Assembly: GCA_016787285.1 (NCBI GenBank)
Contig: JAEUUV010000079.1
Coordinates: forward strand, 1-35,778
Source: Saprospiraceae bacterium
Lineage (GTDB): Bacteria > Bacteroidota > Bacteroidia > Chitinophagales > Saprospiraceae
Length of the DNA stretch: 35,778 nucleotides
Direction of reading: 5' to 3'
Part shown: in pieces, positions 25,043-34,380 of the stretch
Position numbering within the stretch: the first letter of the stretch is position 1
Layout: each line of letters opens with the position of its first letter
Notes under the pieces: model-generated
Database searches by the model: none
Seen by the model: only the letters and a program-made list of their open reading frames with translations
Told to the model about the DNA's origin: nothing
Position numbers and translations under genes: made by a program

Positions 25043-26362
25043 ATGAAGTTAGTGAATATTCACACCTTAAGTTTGGCATTATGGGCGGCGGCAGTTGGCT
25101 TACCCCCTACCCTCTATGCCCAAACCATGACCTTGCAGCAATGCGTTGAAGCGGCTTTGTCCAACAACAAAAGCCTACTGGTCGGCAGGAACAACCTCCG
25201 CCTCTACCCGCTCAAACAACAGGAGGCCAAGTCGAATCTTTGGCCAAAGGCAACGGCGACGGCGGACTACAAGTTTTTCACCAATCTGCCCTACCAACTT
25301 TTGCCTTTGTCGGTATTCAACGGTCCCGAAGGACAATACAAAGAGGCACAATTCGGTGTCCCGCACAATCTCGGTGTTAACGTGCAGATGGCGATGCCGC
25401 TCTACCAACCGCAAATCAAAACGGGCATTCGGGGGGCTGAAATTGCCGCGGAATTGGGCGATTTACAGGTTGAAAAAAGTGAAGAACAGGTCATTTTCGA
25501 GGTGACGAGCCTGTATTACAATGCCAAGATTTTACAACACCAGATACTTTTCGTGGACGGCAACCTGGCCAACACCGGGCGGCTGCTCGGCACCATGCAA
25601 TTGTTGCGGACACAGGGCCTGGCAAAAGGAACGGATGTTGGCAAAATAGAACTGCTGCAGGCGCAACTGCAATCCCTACACAATCAATTGAACGGCAAAT
25701 TGGCACAGGTAATTAACGGCCTCAATTTTTTCATGGGCAAAGAGTTGAATTCGCCTTTGTCCATTTCCAAGGAAATAGACGCAGAGAGCGGCAGGGATTA
25801 CCCCGTTTCGCCATCGGTGGACGTCCGCATGGCGCAGGTTCAAAACCGCCTGCTGGCCAATGAACTGGATCTGCTGAAAAAATCAAAATTGCCCACCGTT
25901 TCACTCGTTGCCAGCTACGGTTTGACGGGCTTCGGATATTTCAAACAACCCGAACCATTCTTCAAAATATTCCCCATAGGCTTCATCGGCGTACAGGTCG
26001 CCTACCCGATCTGGAACAAAGCCACCCGCTATAAAACGGCACAGAAAGACGTGGAAATAGCGAGCAACCTGCTGCAATCCGAACTTATCACGGCACAGTA
26101 CGAGCTCCAAATCGCCAATGCCGTGTTGCAAAAAAATACAGCACTGCAGAATATTCCCGTCCTGCGGCAACAAATAGCATGGGCCGATTCAGTCTACCAG
26201 CAAACGCTTGCACAGCAACAGCAAGGCACGGCGACCCTGGCCGATATTTTATTGGCGGACAATGCGCTGCGGGAAGCGCAAACCAGCTACCTCAGTGCGC
26301 TGGTCGAGTATTGGAAAGCCGATCTGGAATGGAAAAAAGCATCCGGTTCAATCAAAAATTAA
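25043..26362 (+). CDS. TolC-like outer-membrane efflux channel
   Basis: The 439-residue outer-membrane factor has a signal peptide (about 1-27, ending LYAQ). Two repeated outer-membrane-efflux-protein halves follow: MTLQQCVEAALSNNKSLLVGRNNL at the start of the first, and later YELQIANAVLQKN with QQQQGTATLADILLADNALREAQTSYL, the usual helix-turn before the C-terminus. It should form the trimeric exit duct for the RND pump encoded next. Its first codons contain the second operator copy (25047-25064). It ends 3 nt before the membrane-fusion gene. Confidence 0.93.
   Translation: MKLVNIHTLSLALWAAAVGLPPTLYAQTMTLQQCVEAALSNNKSLLVGRNNLRLYPLKQQEAKSNLWPKATATADYKFFTNLPYQLLPLSVFNGPEGQYKEAQFGVPHNLGVNVQMAMPLYQPQIKTGIRGAEIAAELGDLQVEKSEEQVIFEVTSLYYNAKILQHQILFVDGNLANTGRLLGTMQLLRTQGLAKGTDVGKIELLQAQLQSLHNQLNGKLAQVINGLNFFMGKELNSPLSISKEIDAESGRDYPVSPSVDVRMAQVQNRLLANELDLLKKSKLPTVSLVASYGLTGFGYFKQPEPFFKIFPIGFIGVQVAYPIWNKATRYKTAQKDVEIASNLLQSELITAQYELQIANAVLQKNTALQNIPVLRQQIAWADSVYQQTLAQQQQGTATLADILLADNALREAQTSYLSALVEYWKADLEWKKASGSIKN
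25047..25064 (-). promoter_or_regulatory. Predicted TetR operator, copy 2 (inside the TolC-like gene start)
   Basis: The minus strand reads TGTGAATATTCACTAACT, identical to copy 1 except for one base. Its core GTGAATATTCAC is a perfect 12-bp palindrome. It occupies codons 2-8 of the channel gene. TAAGTTTG at 25068-25075 just downstream fits a -7 box and might be an internal promoter. Confidence 0.55.
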
Positions 26363-26365
26363 GGC

Positions 26366-27223
26366 ATGAAAAAGATTTTGTCCTACCTGATACCCGCCGT
26401 CATTTTGGTCGGCATTTTCGGCGGCATTGCGCTGAAACTAAAAAAGAACAAAACCGTAGCCGAAGAGCGGGTCTTTCATTTCAACCCCGAGGAAACCCCA
26501 GTTTTGGCGGACAGTATTCTTTCCAAAACGGCGTCAAGCGATGCGGATGACCTTGTTTTCACAGGTACGTTTGAGCCGTTTCGGGAAACAAAAATCAGCG
26601 CTGAAATACAAGGCAAGATCAATCATATTTCGGTAGATGCCGGTAGCATAGTGACCAAAGGGCAAACCCTTGTGCAATTGGACGATGCGCTTTTGCAACT
26701 GCAATTGCAGTCGGTGGAGGTGCAAATCGAGGGCCTGACCGCCGACGTGAACCGCTATTCCATTTTGGCAAAAGCCGACGCGGTGCAGGGCGTTCAGTTG
26801 GAGAAAGCCCAATTGGGCCTGAAATCCGCCCAGATACAACGGGCGACCATTCAGGAGCAGATCAATAAAAGCGCGATCAAGGCCCCGTTCGGCGGGGTCA
26901 TTTTTGCCAAGTTGAATGAAGTGGGCGGCTTTGCGGCGCCCGGGGTGCCGCTTGTGCACCTGCTCGAAATTGATCAAATGAAATTCACGGTAAACGTGGC
27001 TGAAAATGATCTGAAATATTTCAAAATCGGGCAATCCCATAACATCACGGCGGATGTTTTTCCCGATAAAAAAATCATGGGCAAGGTCAGCATAATAGCC
27101 GGCAAAGCCAATGTGGGCAACGGTTTTCCCGTACAATTCACCGTCAACAACTTTCCAAATCATGCGCTGCGCGCGGGCATGTTTGGAAAAATCGAATTAT
27201 CCAGCATTGATCAACGGCTATGA
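26366..27223 (+). CDS. RND membrane-fusion (periplasmic adaptor) protein, short form
   Basis: The 285-residue adaptor has an uncleaved N-terminal membrane helix (about 5-23). A lipoyl/barrel-sandwich half follows (KISAEIQGKINHISVDAGSIVTKGQTLVQLDD), then a short coiled-coil hairpin (about 112-165), the second lipoyl half (KAPFGGVIFAKLNEVGG) and a beta-barrel domain (about 200-280). It stops right after the barrel (RAGMFGKIEL), so it lacks the C-terminal membrane-proximal domain that takes most family members past 350 residues. It shares ATGA with the RND gene. Confidence 0.9.
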   Translation: MKKILSYLIPAVILVGIFGGIALKLKKNKTVAEERVFHFNPEETPVLADSILSKTASSDADDLVFTGTFEPFRETKISAEIQGKINHISVDAGSIVTKGQTLVQLDDALLQLQLQSVEVQIEGLTADVNRYSILAKADAVQGVQLEKAQLGLKSAQIQRATIQEQINKSAIKAPFGGVIFAKLNEVGGFAAPGVPLVHLLEIDQMKFTVNVAENDLKYFKIGQSHNITADVFPDKKIMGKVSIIAGKANVGNGFPVQFTVNNFPNHALRAGMFGKIELSSIDQRL

Positions 27224-30200
27224 ACATCACGGAAATATCCATCAACCGCCCTTCGCTGATCATCGTCTTGTTCAGTGTTTTTGCGTTGCTCGGCCTCATC
27301 GGGTATAAAAATTTGAGCTACGAACTGATGCCCGATTTCAACCAGCCGGTCGTCGTTGTGCGAACGGGCTACCCGGGAGCGACGCCCGACGAGGTGGAAA
27401 CCTCCGTTTCCCGGAAAATCGAGGATGCTTTGTCCAATTTGGAAGGCGTGGATTATTTGGTCGCCAAGTCGCTCCCCAATGCTTCGGTCATTATCGCCAA
27501 CCTAAACTACGGTACCGATCTCGACCAGGCCATGCAGGATGCCCAACGCTACATTGACAACATCCGCAAGGACTTGCCCGCCGAGATTTTAAGCCCTGTG
27601 ATGAGCAAGGTGTCGCCCAATGATTTGCCGATTATGTCCGTCAGCGCGACGAGCGATTTGCCCGCTCCCGTTTTTTATCAAAAAATGAAAGACGAGTATC
27701 TGCCGCAAATTCAGCAACTGAAAGGCGTGGCGGAAATCACTCTGTTGGGCGGCGAAGAACGGGAAATACAGGTAAAGATCAATCAGGAAAGACTGAAATA
27801 CTACCGGGTCTCCTTGCTTCAGGTGGTGGACGCCGTCAACCGTGCCGGGTTGGACCTGCCTGCCGGGGATGTGCAAACCGGTACCGAAACCAATTCGGTT
27901 CGATTGGTCGGCAAGTTCAACACGCTCGAACAGTTGCGCGCGGTGCAAATTGCCATGCCCGCGCCCAACAGCCCGGTTTACCTGAAAGATGTGGCCGACG
28001 TGTCGGACGGTATTCGGGAAGTCGCTTCAGTAAGCCGTTTCAACGGCAAAAACGGCATTGGGCTTCTGCTCAAAAAGCAAGGCGACGCCAACGCCGTGAA
28101 CGTCTCGAAAGCCGTGCGCAAGGCATTTGAAAAAATAGAAAAACAAAATTCCCGGCATGCAGTCAAGTTTGTAATTGCCGACGACAGCACCGACAACACC
28201 ATTGCCGCCGTGGACAGCGTCGTGGTGGACTTGATTCTGGCCGTCATTTTGGTATCCCTGGTGATGCTTTTGTTTCTACGAAGTTTCAGAAATTCGCTGA
28301 TCGTGCTGGTTGCCATTCCCACCTCTTTGATTACGGCGTTCGCCGCCATGTGGATACTGAACTATACGCTCAACCTGATGACGCTTTTGGCCATGTCGCT
28401 GATTATCGGCATCCTTGTCGACGATGCGGTCGTGGTACTGGAGAACATCCAGCGCCACCTGGACATGGGCAAGGAAAAACGAAAGGCCGCCTTGGAAGGG
28501 CGTATGGAAATCGGGTTTTCGGCATTGTCCATCACGCTGGTGGACGTGGTGGTGTTTTTGCCGATTTTGTTCCTGCAGGTGTTCGTGGCGGACATGTTGA
28601 AACAATTTTCAGTGGTGGTCATCACCTCCACATTGACCAGTTTGTTGGTCGGTTTCACGCTCACGCCCTGGCTCGCTTCCCGCATTGGCAAAAAAGAAGA
28701 CTTGCAACCGACCAACCTTTTCAATCGCTTTTTGATTGGCTTCGAAAAAATATTGTACCGTTTCATCGAATGGTACGGCAGGCAACTGGATTGGGTATTG
28801 AACCACAAATTGATTTTTTCAGGCATTGTGCTATTGCTTTTTGCTCTGACGCTGGGCGTGATGAAACAGGGTATCATCGGTAAGGAACTGATTTCCACGG
28901 GCGATCAGGGCAAGTTCCGTTTTGCTTTGGAATTTGACAAAAGTACCGCTCTTCCACGCAACGATGCTGTTTCAAGGGAGATTGAAGCACATATCCTGGC
29001 GCATGCCGAGGTGAAAACCCTGTTCAGCAACGTGGGCGGGCCAGGCACGGGCATCGGCAGTTTGGGCGTGGGCGTGCCGTACAAAACAGAATTTACGGTG
29101 CAGTTGAAAAACAAACAGGAACTACAAAACTTGAGGACGGAAGCCTTCATGATGCGCCTTCGCAGGGATTTGCAAAAACAATATCCCGACATCCGTTTTT
29201 CGATGGCCCCACTGGGCTTGGTGCCCCGTTCGGCGCCCGTGGAAATGACGTTGAGCGGCAGCGACCTCAACCTGGTGATGCAAACGGGCAGTATGCTCCA
29301 AAAAGTGGTGCAACGCATACCCGGAGCCGACAACGTACAATTGTCCGTAGAGGAAGGCAGCCCCGAATATCGGGTTTTGCCCGACAAGTACCGGATGCAG
29401 CGATTGGGCCTGAACACCGCGTACACGGGACAAAACCTGCGCGTCGCTTTTACCGGGAATGACGATGCCCGTCTTACGGAAAACGGCGCCGAATACCCCG
29501 TCAGGATATGGCTGGCCGATTTCGACCGCCGCAATTTTGATGATGTGAACCGGTTCAATATCCTCAACCCGATGGGGATGCCCGTGCAAGTGACGCAATT
29601 TGCCACTGTCGAGAAGGGCCGCACACCCTCGTTGCTGGAACGCAAAGACCGACAGCCTGCCGTCACCATCACCGCCGATGCCTTGGGCAGGCCATCGGGG
29701 ACGGTGGCCGACGAGGTAGTCGCATATTTGAACAACAACCCTTTGCCCGAGGGCATGAGCCTGGCTTGGGGCAGCGACATCAAACGGCAGAACGATAGTT
29801 TTAGGGCATTGGGAAGCGTGTTGGCAATATCGTTCTTATTAATTTACCTCATCATGGTTGCGCTGTACGACAGTTTCGTCTATCCCTTTGTGGCCCTGTT
29901 TTCAATTCCCGTTGCGGCAATCGGGGCGTTTTTGGCCCTGAATCTATCCCTCAGCAACCTGAGCCTGTTCGCCCTGTTGGGCTTGATCATGCTCATGGGC
30001 TTGGTAACGAAAAACGCCATTCTGATCGTGGATTTCGCCAACCAACTCAAAGCCGAAGGCCTGCATTACAGGGCGGCACTGATACAAGCGGGCAAAGAAC
30101 GGATGCGCCCGATTTTGATGACCACGCTTGCCATGGCAATCGGGATGTTGCCGATTGCTCTGGCAAAAGGAACGGCCAGCGAATGGAAAAACGGACTGGC

Positions 30201-30312
30201 TTGGGTTATCATAGGCGGCTTGCTTTCTTCGTTGGTTTTGACGGTGTATTTGGTACCCATGGTATATTATATGGTAGACACCTGGAAGGAGAAAATAAAA
30301 CGCCCCCGGTAA
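27220..30312 (+). CDS. RND efflux pump inner-membrane transporter (AcrB-like)
   Basis: The 1030-residue proton-driven exporter starts NITEISINRPSLIIVLFSVFALLGLIGY (first helix). It has two large periplasmic loops and twelve transmembrane helices. The proton relay is intact: GILVDDAVVVLEN in TM4 (Asp401, Asp402) and LVTKNAILIVDFANQ in TM10 (Lys931). The length and these motifs fit the HAE-1 hydrophobic/amphiphilic drug branch rather than heavy-metal (CusA) pumps, which carry different TM4 motifs. With the TolC-like protein and the adaptor it should form a tripartite pump. The substrate is unknown. It ends the cassette; no clear terminator follows. Confidence 0.95.
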   Translation: MNITEISINRPSLIIVLFSVFALLGLIGYKNLSYELMPDFNQPVVVVRTGYPGATPDEVETSVSRKIEDALSNLEGVDYLVAKSLPNASVIIANLNYGTDLDQAMQDAQRYIDNIRKDLPAEILSPVMSKVSPNDLPIMSVSATSDLPAPVFYQKMKDEYLPQIQQLKGVAEITLLGGEEREIQVKINQERLKYYRVSLLQVVDAVNRAGLDLPAGDVQTGTETNSVRLVGKFNTLEQLRAVQIAMPAPNSPVYLKDVADVSDGIREVASVSRFNGKNGIGLLLKKQGDANAVNVSKAVRKAFEKIEKQNSRHAVKFVIADDSTDNTIAAVDSVVVDLILAVILVSLVMLLFLRSFRNSLIVLVAIPTSLITAFAAMWILNYTLNLMTLLAMSLIIGILVDDAVVVLENIQRHLDMGKEKRKAALEGRMEIGFSALSITLVDVVVFLPILFLQVFVADMLKQFSVVVITSTLTSLLVGFTLTPWLASRIGKKEDLQPTNLFNRFLIGFEKILYRFIEWYGRQLDWVLNHKLIFSGIVLLLFALTLGVMKQGIIGKELISTGDQGKFRFALEFDKSTALPRNDAVSREIEAHILAHAEVKTLFSNVGGPGTGIGSLGVGVPYKTEFTVQLKNKQELQNLRTEAFMMRLRRDLQKQYPDIRFSMAPLGLVPRSAPVEMTLSGSDLNLVMQTGSMLQKVVQRIPGADNVQLSVEEGSPEYRVLPDKYRMQRLGLNTAYTGQNLRVAFTGNDDARLTENGAEYPVRIWLADFDRRNFDDVNRFNILNPMGMPVQVTQFATVEKGRTPSLLERKDRQPAVTITADALGRPSGTVADEVVAYLNNNPLPEGMSLAWGSDIKRQNDSFRALGSVLAISFLLIYLIMVALYDSFVYPFVALFSIPVAAIGAFLALNLSLSNLSLFALLGLIMLMGLVTKNAILIVDFANQLKAEGLHYRAALIQAGKERMRPILMTTLAMAIGMLPIALAKGTASEWKNGLAWVIIGGLLSSLVLTVYLVPMVYYMVDTWKEKIKRPR

Positions 30313-30624
30313 GGTTTTCGCCTTCGCCGCCCGGAGTTCGCGCATGGCCGGCCGCAAGTCCGGTTGGGCGTCGAAAAACCACCGGCCAAGCACTTCCGGT
30401 AGCCGGCTGATGTTCAGACCGTCCGTTTGTTTTAAACTCTATCCGGCGTTTTTTTTGCGGATTTGTTTGGCAAGACAGCGGATACTCTGCTCGAGAGCCT
30501 CCTCGAAGTCGGCGGGCTGGTCTATGATGTGGCGGGCTGGAAGGGGTAAACCTCCCAGCGTTCCTGCTCCACCTAAATTACGAATTACGCGCAGCAAATA
30601 GGCCTACCTCTTGTCCCTGAGCGT
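30313..30624 (-). other. Intergenic stretch with two minus-strand coding remnants
   Basis: On the minus strand a frame ending at about 30449 reads AYLLRVIRNLGG, then HIIDQPADFEEALEQSIRCL and AKQIRKKNAG before its stop. A second frame nearer the pump gene contains RLPEVLGRWFFDAQPDLRP and MRELRAAKAKTLPGA. Both look protein-like but lack starts, and I recognise neither. A short ACGAATTACG direct-repeat word lies near 30580. The stretch is probably the residue of a decayed gene. Confidence 0.35.
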
Positions 30625-31392
30625 TTATTTCAGTTTCACCGCCGTGCCGACGCTCGGCTTGCTTTTCAACTGCTCGTCGTCGAAGGGCTTCAGCGTGATG
30701 CTGAGGGTGTGGCCGTCGCTGCTGATTTCGGACAGGGTGTTGGTGGATTTTTTCACCTTCGAGTCCGGGAAATGATAGACCTGCTTGTAGGTCATGTCGG
30801 CGAAAAAGGTCTTGAGCATATCGGCATCCACGGCGCCGCCCTCGTCGTTTTCTTCGCTTTCGGCCAAGGCGCGTTTCATTTCCTCGCCCAGGTCGGCAGA
30901 GGTCAGGCGCTCAAAATTGCCGCCCTTGAAACGGAAAACTTCCTCCACCTTGCTGTCGTATTTTTCTTTGTGGATGACTTTCATGGCGTTGTTCAAGGCA
31001 GCCACGTTGGCAAAATCGAAGGAGTACCCAAAGCGGAACGAAGCCGTGTCGCTGACTTCCCGGATGTTCGAAAGCCCTTGCACGCCTTTCAGCGACTGTG
31101 CCACCGAACTCAGTTCGCTGCCCATCTGCGTGATGCCGTTGTCGGGCGCACCACCCATGTCGGGCGCCTCGTCGGAGGCATCATCTTCGGCGCCGTCTTC
31201 TTTCGGCATTTCATCGCCCATGCTTTTGAACATGTCCATCATGCCCTTCATTTCACTCATGTCAAGTGTCATCTGGTAAGTGCCGGAGCCGTCGTTTTTA
31301 AAGGTTGCTTCTTCGATGATGTGCAGGCAACCTGTGAGTGCGAGGGAGGTAGTGGCAAGAATTGCCAACAGGTAGTTTCTGAAATTTTTCAT
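30625..31392 (-). CDS. Lipoprotein of unknown function
   Basis: The 255-residue protein has a type II signal peptide with lipobox LTGC (Cys at about 20), then HIIEEATFKNDGSGTYQMTLDMSEM. This opening recalls lipoproteins with a beta-stranded domain that begins IxExxxxxxDGSG. A Met/Asp-rich, low-complexity linker (about 47-90) separates it from a mixed alpha/beta C-terminal part. The frame extends to 31650, but that region is antisense-like and overlaps the propeller gene; the ATG at 31392 starts the signal peptide. It lies 38 nt after the propeller gene on the same strand, so the two may form an operon. Confidence 0.85.
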   Translation of the reverse strand: MKNFRNYLLAILATTSLALTGCLHIIEEATFKNDGSGTYQMTLDMSEMKGMMDMFKSMGDEMPKEDGAEDDASDEAPDMGGAPDNGITQMGSELSSVAQSLKGVQGLSNIREVSDTASFRFGYSFDFANVAALNNAMKVIHKEKYDSKVEEVFRFKGGNFERLTSADLGEEMKRALAESEENDEGGAVDADMLKTFFADMTYKQVYHFPDSKVKKSTNTLSEISSDGHTLSITLKPFDDEQLKSKPSVGTAVKLK

Positions 31393-31430
31393 TGCTTGTG
31401 TTACAAATGTTGTGGTGCGTGTGAATCGGG

Positions 31431-34340
31431 TTATTCGATGGTGAAATTGCCGGAAACGGTCTTGCCGTCTTTCTGCATTTCGAGCACATAACTGCCTTTT
31501 TGCAGATAATATTTCCCGGTGTCGGATTTGGCAAATTCTACCGGTTTCTTCGGGTCTTTCTGGGCGTCCTGCAAGGCTTTTTGGTAGCGTTTGAGCGCTG
31601 TTTCCTGAAAATCGAGTGCGAAGGTAAACGTGTTCAGGCCTTTGGCGCAATCCAGACTGCCGGAATTGAGCGGAATGCCGTCTTTCGTTTTCACCGTCCA
31701 GGTTACTTTTCCCTCAGCACCTGCAAAGTAGGCCACCGGCAGTTCCGGGTCTTTCAATTCCTGCCAGGGGCGTTTTTTGCCCCAATTGGACGCGTGTTTG
31801 GTTTTTGGTAACTCGAACAGGTGTATTGTCGCCGCCAGCACCTCGGGTGTCAACTGTTGCAGGTGCGCCACGTTCACCTTGTACATCGAGCGCCCGTGCG
31901 TACCGAGGATGAGGTGTTTGGCTTTGGCTTGCAACGCCATGTCGTGTACGGGCACGGCGGGCAGTTCGGGACAGAGTGCCTGAAACGTCTGCCCGCGGTC
32001 GAGCGACACGTACGCGCCATGGTCGGTGCCGACGTACAGCACATCGGCGTTTTCGGGGTCTTCCACAACCACATTGACCGGCTCGGCGGGCAGGTTGGCG
32101 CCGATGCGCCGCCATTTTTTTCCGTAGTCGTCCGACAGGTACAGGTAGGCGTTGAAGTCGTCCCAGCGGTAGCCGTTCAGCGCGGCGAATACGCGGCCTT
32201 TTTCGTGTGCGGAAGCCACCACGCGGGATACCCACATTTTTTGCGGCAGCGAGTCGGAAATGCGCGTCCAGGTGTCGCCGCCGTCGCGCGTGACGTGGAT
32301 GCGCCCGTCGTCGGAGCCGGTGTACAGCAGCCCGAACCGGATCGGGCTTTCGTGAATGGTGGACAAGGTGCCGTAAGGCACATTGCCTTTCTGTCCGCCG
32401 GCGGTGAGGTCGTCGGAAATGACTTCCCAGTCGTCGCCGCGGTTGAACGAGCGGTACAGCCGGTGCGCGCCGAGGTAGAGCACATCCTGCTGGTGGCGGC
32501 TGAGGTGGATGGGCGTTTGCCAGTTGAAGCGCGGCGGGCGCTCGCCAAGGTCGTGCCGCGGGGTGATAGGTTTGCGCCTGCCGGAGTTTTGGTCAATCCG
32601 GAAGTAGTTGCCGAACTGAAATCCGGTGTACACAGTGCTGTTGTTCCGGGTATCCACGGCTATTTGCATGCCGTCGCCGCCGAGCAGGCTTTGGTACGGG
32701 TATTTGCCCGATTGATGCCAGTCGGTGGAGGCTTTGTAGGTAGAAGGGCCGTACCACACGCCGTTGTCCTGCGCGCCACCGTACACGTTGTACGGCTCGG
32801 CGGCATCCACGGCCACGGCGTAGAACTGGCCCACGGGCGGGTTGTTGCACAGAATCCAGGAGGCGCCGTTGTCCCAGGAAATGTTGAGGCCGCCGTCGTT
32901 GCCGTTCACGAGGTGGCCGGGGCGATTGGGGTTGAGCCAGAGCGCGTGGTGATCCACGTGCACGTTGTCGCCGTTGATGCTTTTCCAGGTTTTGCCGCCG
33001 TCGGCGCTGGTGATGATGTAAAATCCGAGCAGGTACACCTGGTCGGGGTCGTCGGCCCGGCAGCGGATGTTGGAAAAGTAGTAGCCGTAGGTGAAATTCA
33101 TTTGCTCCAGCGGTTCGTCGTGCGTGCGTTTCCAGGTGCGGCCGCCGTCGTCGCTGCGGTACACTTCGGCGCCGATGTAGTCCACGTCGAAGAGCAGGGC
33201 GTTGGCGTCTTCGAGGTATTCGACCAACGCCCGGGGTGTGATTTTTCCTTTTTCCACCAGTTCCTTCACCTTTTTTGCGCTGTATTTTTCGGGAAAACGG
33301 TTGTTTTTCAGAAACTCGTCCAGTTGGTCGTCGGGCAGTTTCAGGAAAGCCGGCACGGCGATGTCGCGCAGTTGATCTTTGGTCAAAACGCCGTCGGCGG
33401 GTTTGTCTTTTTTCGGCTTGGGGTTTTGGTTGTCCACGCTGGCGTAGAGCACGGTTTTTCCGTCTTTGGCGCCGGCGGCGAGGCCGATACGACCGGTGTT
33501 GGCGCCGGTGGGAAATCCGCTGCCGGGGATGCTGATGCGCCCCCAGGTGCCGCCGCCATCGGTGCTTTTCCAGATGGCCGAACCTTCGCCGGCGCCGCTG
33601 AAGTTCCAGGCGCGGCGCTCGCGTTGCCAGGTGGCGGCGTACAGCGTGTTGGGCGCGGTGGGGTCGAGGCAGAGGTCAATGGCGCCGGAGTTTTTGTCTA
33701 CGAACAGCGTGCGTTTCCAGGTATGGCCGCCGTCGGTGCTGCGGTACACGCCGCGCTCGTCGTTGGGCGAGTACAGGTGCCCGAGTACGGCCACCCAGAG
33801 CACTTCCGGGTCGGTGGGATGCAGCATGATGCGGCCGATGTGGTGGCTTTCAGGCAGGCCGCGCCATTCCCAGGTTTTGCCTCCGTCGGCGCTGCGGTAC
33901 ATGCCCGTGCCGGCGTAGGAAGAGCGGCTGCTGTTGTTTTCGCCGCTGCCCACCCACAGCACGCGGCGCTGCCAGTCCACGGCAATATCGCCGATGGTCA
34001 TGGCCGCTTCCTGATCGAACACCGGCTGGAATGTAGTGCCGTTGTTGGTGCTGTGCCACAGGCCTCCGGAGGCGTAGGCGACGTACATTTCAGTGGGGTC
34101 GGCGGGGTTCACCTCCACGTCGGTGACGCGGCAGGAAAACACCGAAGGGCCGATGCTCTCGGCTTTCAGTGGTCCGAGCAGCGTGTTCTTTTTCAGGTTT
34201 TTGTGCTGCTCGAAGCCGGAGAGGCGGGTGTCAGCGGGGGTGGGTTTTTGGGAAAAAACGGGGCTTGCGAGGGCGAGTAAGGTGAGCGCGAGGAGGAGAT
34301 TTATTTGGGAAAAAGCAATGCTGCGTGGTAGTAGAAGCAT
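31431..34340 (-). CDS. Secreted BNR/Asp-box beta-propeller protein (sortilin/Vps10-like)
   Basis: The 969-residue protein has a signal peptide (about 1-30, ending FSQ) and many Asp-box motifs of the form SxDGGxTW: about 150-157, 201-208, 260-266 and 396-403, with further ones downstream. These are typical of ten-bladed sortilin/Vps10-like or glycosidase-like propellers. A lysine-rich helical insertion at about 308-389 (KPKKDKPADG to EYLEDANALL) interrupts the propeller. After about residue 860 a beta-sandwich tail follows (VTWTVKTKDG ... SYVLEMQKDGKTVSGNFTIE) that could be a T9SS-related or Ig-like end, but no clear sorting motif is visible. It is most likely exported and binding or hydrolytic. 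The substrate is unknown and catalysis is not evident. Confidence 0.88.
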   Translation of the reverse strand: MLLLPRSIAFSQINLLLALTLLALASPVFSQKPTPADTRLSGFEQHKNLKKNTLLGPLKAESIGPSVFSCRVTDVEVNPADPTEMYVAYASGGLWHSTNNGTTFQPVFDQEAAMTIGDIAVDWQRRVLWVGSGENNSSRSSYAGTGMYRSADGGKTWEWRGLPESHHIGRIMLHPTDPEVLWVAVLGHLYSPNDERGVYRSTDGGHTWKRTLFVDKNSGAIDLCLDPTAPNTLYAATWQRERRAWNFSGAGEGSAIWKSTDGGGTWGRISIPGSGFPTGANTGRIGLAAGAKDGKTVLYASVDNQNPKPKKDKPADGVLTKDQLRDIAVPAFLKLPDDQLDEFLKNNRFPEKYSAKKVKELVEKGKITPRALVEYLEDANALLFDVDYIGAEVYRSDDGGRTWKRTHDEPLEQMNFTYGYYFSNIRCRADDPDQVYLLGFYIITSADGGKTWKSINGDNVHVDHHALWLNPNRPGHLVNGNDGGLNISWDNGASWILCNNPPVGQFYAVAVDAAEPYNVYGGAQDNGVWYGPSTYKASTDWHQSGKYPYQSLLGGDGMQIAVDTRNNSTVYTGFQFGNYFRIDQNSGRRKPITPRHDLGERPPRFNWQTPIHLSRHQQDVLYLGAHRLYRSFNRGDDWEVISDDLTAGGQKGNVPYGTLSTIHESPIRFGLLYTGSDDGRIHVTRDGGDTWTRISDSLPQKMWVSRVVASAHEKGRVFAALNGYRWDDFNAYLYLSDDYGKKWRRIGANLPAEPVNVVVEDPENADVLYVGTDHGAYVSLDRGQTFQALCPELPAVPVHDMALQAKAKHLILGTHGRSMYKVNVAHLQQLTPEVLAATIHLFELPKTKHASNWGKKRPWQELKDPELPVAYFAGAEGKVTWTVKTKDGIPLNSGSLDCAKGLNTFTFALDFQETALKRYQKALQDAQKDPKKPVEFAKSDTGKYYLQKGSYVLEMQKDGKTVSGNFTIE

Positions 34341-34380
34341 GGAACGGTGAATTTTTGAAGCGGCAAGGTACGCAAGGCGT

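Noticed and set aside
31821-34280. 819-codon plus-strand open frame
   Set aside because: It is antisense to the propeller gene, composed of Val/Gly/Ala-rich shadow sequence with no motif, while the minus strand has a signal peptide and Asp boxes.
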